From NCBI RefSeq assembly GCF_001640805.2, contig NC_066844.1, forward strand, positions 1,038,428 to 1,102,427: a stretch of DNA of 64,000 nt, read 5' to 3'. The position numbers and the translations under genes were made by a program. Every line of letters starts with the position of its first letter. Position 1 is the stretch's first letter. Source of the stretch: Lates calcarifer (lineage: Eukaryota; Chordata; Actinopteri; Centropomidae). The notes below the pieces were generated by a model. It was given only the letters and a program-made list of their open reading frames with translations. It was not told the DNA's origin and did not search any database. This document shows, one piece after another, positions 62,127 to 64,000 of the stretch.

Positions 62127-62564
62127 ATGCACCATAAACTAAGTTGGGGAAGCCTCGGGGCGAGCAGGGGCCTCGATGTGAGACTACCCAGGACTAGAGC
62201 CCTGCTGCTGGGCTTGCTCCTCGCCGCGGCGGGCTGGCTCCACCCGCCGGTGCGCGCAGAGGTGGAGATCGACGTGCTGGGCGAGATGGTGTTAATGGAA
62301 GCGGGCGGACAGAGCGAGGGAGTGGGCGGCAGGAGCGAGCTGGAGGCCTCCATGCACTCCTCGCTCCTGCGGGACTTCCAGGAGGTGACTGAAGGTATCC
62401 AGGAGATGGAGGCTGTTGCCGTAGAAACCGGGGAGACGGCAGCAACTCAGCAGAACGCGGCGACGCCCACGGCCTTCCCAGACTCCTCGGCGGTGGTGGG
62501 TCGAATCTTCCAGATGAAGGTGCCAAACAAGATGGAGGATGTTTACCTGGGTGATATTGTCAAG
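62127..62564 (+). CDS. dag1: Dystroglycan (dag1), first coding exon: signal peptide and start of alpha-dystroglycan
   Basis: The exon encodes the first 146 residues of dystroglycan, the precursor cleaved into extracellular alpha- and transmembrane beta-dystroglycan, which tie laminin-type matrix proteins to dystrophin. Residues 1-44 form a signal peptide: basic n-region (R19, R22, R24), hydrophobic core about 25-38, likely cleavage after VRA (44). Two blocks identify the family: LEASMHS, the conserved motif near the mature N terminus, and AVVGRIFQMKVPNK through GDIVK, the start of the first cadherin-like domain. The start ATG has A at -3. The exon ends at AAG before GTGAGT (donor 62565), at phase 0 right after GDIVK; human DAG1, from memory, splits after GDIIK with about 95 codons. 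The fish exon is longer, mostly from an acidic, Ala/Thr-rich insert between the blocks. Later exons lie beyond the window. Many teleosts may carry two dag1 paralogues; which one this is cannot be told. Confidence 0.9.
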
Positions 62565-63225
62565 GTGAGTCGCAGCGTTCAGCCGATGAAAGTATGTGAG
62601 GTTTATCTTTTAAGCTGCTAAAGACGACCTGACGTCTCTATCATTCCAAACAACATTAAGAGTGATGGGTTATGATAAAAACGTTGATGCAGTCACAAAC
62701 ATTAGCGAGCGTCGGGGCCGTCGGGGTGTTGCAGGCCGAGCAGGTGGGTTGACTCCAGATGAACTCCAGGAACAATCAGAAAGGAGCCATTTCCCTAAAA
62801 AATCTGTCAGTGAAATTATACAAGCGTGCACCATCGCTCACAACCTGCCCCGAGGCGACACATATCTGAGGCCATTCAGAGCAATATGCCCTTTTTTAAT
62901 TGCACTGCATTTTCCTCGATGGCCAATTCTCTGTAATATATGTAGCCTCATATCTGAATCAGATGCTTTAGTACCACCCCTGCTCTGCCACTCCGTCTTT
63001 CTCTTCCCTCTTTCCTCGTCTCTACCGACTCCTAATCCCAACTATTCATCCTCTCTTCTCTTAATTCCTTTGTTTTCCGTCTCCTCCTCCTCTCAGACGT
63101 TACCTCCAGCTACAAATGTAGGGACCAGCTCTGGTATTTTTAAACCTGGGCCTTATTTCTCCACAAACAGCTGCTGCAATGTAATCCAGTGGTCTGCGTC
63201 CAAGTGCAGGTGTTTTTGTTATTCG
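62565..63225 (+). other. dag1 intron after the first coding exon, proximal part
   Basis: Begins with the consensus donor GTGAGT. No further dystroglycan exon is visible. Stretch 62640-62990 is unique, mixed-composition sequence with AT-rich motifs and may contain a conserved intronic element. A 200-codon open frame at 62662-63264 shows no recognisable domain and ends inside a repeat, so I treat it as chance. Confidence 0.7.
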
Positions 63226-63585
63226 AAGAGCTTTTTATTAAAGAGTCAGATCCTTTTAGTTTAACCAGAAACATGACTATATATCAGTACCAGACTCCAT
63301 TGACAAAAACACGGATTTAACCAGGAGCTGCTGGAATACCACTGCCTCCATCTGTTAGTGTGTCTGTGTTACTGTGTGGTACTTTTACTTCAGTAAAGTA
63401 TCTGATTACTTCTTCCACCAGTGAAAGTCACACAGTAACACAGACACACTAAGAGATGGAGGCAGTGGTATTCCAGCAGCTCCTGTGTTCTGCTCTGTTA
63501 AATTCCTGTTTTTGTCAATGGAGTCTGGTACTGGTATAAAGTGAAGTAACAAACATGCAACATACAGTCATGAGAGGTTACAGGT
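63226..63585 (+). repeat. Palindromic interspersed repeat, copy 2 (diverged)
   Basis: The left arm (63241-63376) matches copy 1 at 30923-31057 almost base for base. The right arm starts at 63429 and matches as the reverse complement to about 63540, but carries an extra ~11 nt (about 63485-63495) and further changes past 63530. The centre contains ACTTTTACTTCAGTAAAGTA and TCTTCCACCAGTG, resembling a common fish repeat whose complement starts CAGTGGTGGAAGAAGTA (hAT-type end, from memory). Outer similarity reaches 63226, where CTTTTTATTAAAGAGTCA equals the complement of copy 1's right flank. Family name not assigned. Confidence 0.75.
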
Positions 63586-63589
63586 GTGT

Positions 63590-64000
63590 ATTTGAGGCTC
63601 AGTTTGATGGATACTGAGCAGTGATGTAGTAATAATGGGTCAGAGCGTCAACATGCTGATGGAGTCTCGGCTGCTCTGATCTCATCGCGACATGGTCTCT
63701 ACCCTTAATTATATGTTCACTTTTAAACCCCCTATCTCCTCTCTCCTTCCTCCTCCTCTTCTCTCTCCCTCCTTTATCTCCTTCCATCACATTCCAGCCT
63801 TTCATATCCTGCCTCTGACTTCCCCTCCTCTTTCCCTGCCTCCATCCCTTTTTCGCTTTTAAGTCCTATCTCTCCCTCCCCATCCCTTCCTCCATGCTCC
63901 TTTCTTCCACCCCTGTCAAATCACATCAGATCATATCAATCAAGTTCCCTCAGTGACGAGCAGCATGAAAATATCCTCCTACTTTAAACCGCCTTAATAA
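63590..64000 (+). other. dag1 intron, distal part in window
   Basis: Intronic sequence rich in CTCC/TCCTCC pyrimidine runs (63725-63900). I see no exon, RNA gene or named repeat. Confidence 0.6.

Noticed and set aside
62662..63264. 200-codon open frame in the intron after the dag1 exon
   Set aside because: Not in continuity with dystroglycan, ends inside the palindromic repeat, and the product shows no family features.
1..64000. CRISPR arrays, prokaryotic operons, phage or viral genes
   Set aside because: Regular repeats here are microsatellites; the coding evidence is spliced vertebrate sequence. No viral protein motif was seen.

Overview
This is eukaryotic nuclear DNA from a ray-finned (teleost) fish. 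Three things point there: one spliced coding exon with canonical splice sites, very dense (TG)n, (CT)n and (GA)n microsatellites, and fragments of repeat families typical of fish genomes (tRNA-derived SINEs, CR1/L2-type LINE 3' ends, hAT-type ends). A percomorph fish is my guess from repeat style and is not proven. I see no operons, CRISPR arrays, phages or insertion sequences. Most open reading frames in the window are chance frames in low-complexity or intergenic DNA.

The one protein-coding gene I can name is dag1 (dystroglycan), on the + strand near the right end. Exon 61785-62564 has a long polypyrimidine tract and CAG acceptor, a 342-nt 5' UTR with two short upstream ORFs, a start codon at 62127, a signal peptide, two blocks matching the alpha-dystroglycan N terminus, and a consensus donor at a phase-0 boundary. 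The following intron runs off the window. Upstream, 38.4-40.5 kb is the only broad CpG-rich stretch and is the best candidate for the dag1 promoter and non-coding first exon. That would make 40.5-61.8 kb a first intron of about 21 kb. The link is inferred from order, strand and composition.

Region 1-38.4 kb has no recognisable protein gene. It holds microsatellites, degraded LINE/SINE/hAT pieces, several blocks that look like conserved non-coding elements (about 7.55-7.87, 13.25-13.56, 17.7-18.0, 27.05-27.33, 28.2-29.0 and 29.14-29.65 kb), an intact tRNA-Phe(GAA) on the - strand at 30614-30686, and one orphan exon-like segment at 36326-36453.

The most unusual structures are: a near-perfect palindromic repeat with ~135-bp arms at 30923-31240 and a second diverged copy at 63241-63540; a tRNA-Phe placed about 20 nt upstream of a LINE-like 3' tail, which could be a very young SINE; a 20-bp perfect hairpin at 29092-29137; a three-site NF-kB-like cluster at 57240-57304; and a direct repeat containing CACCTAATTAACTT at 28241 and 28661. 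None of this amounts to a demonstrable new biological system. Assignments rest on reading the sequence and on recalled family features, without database searches.
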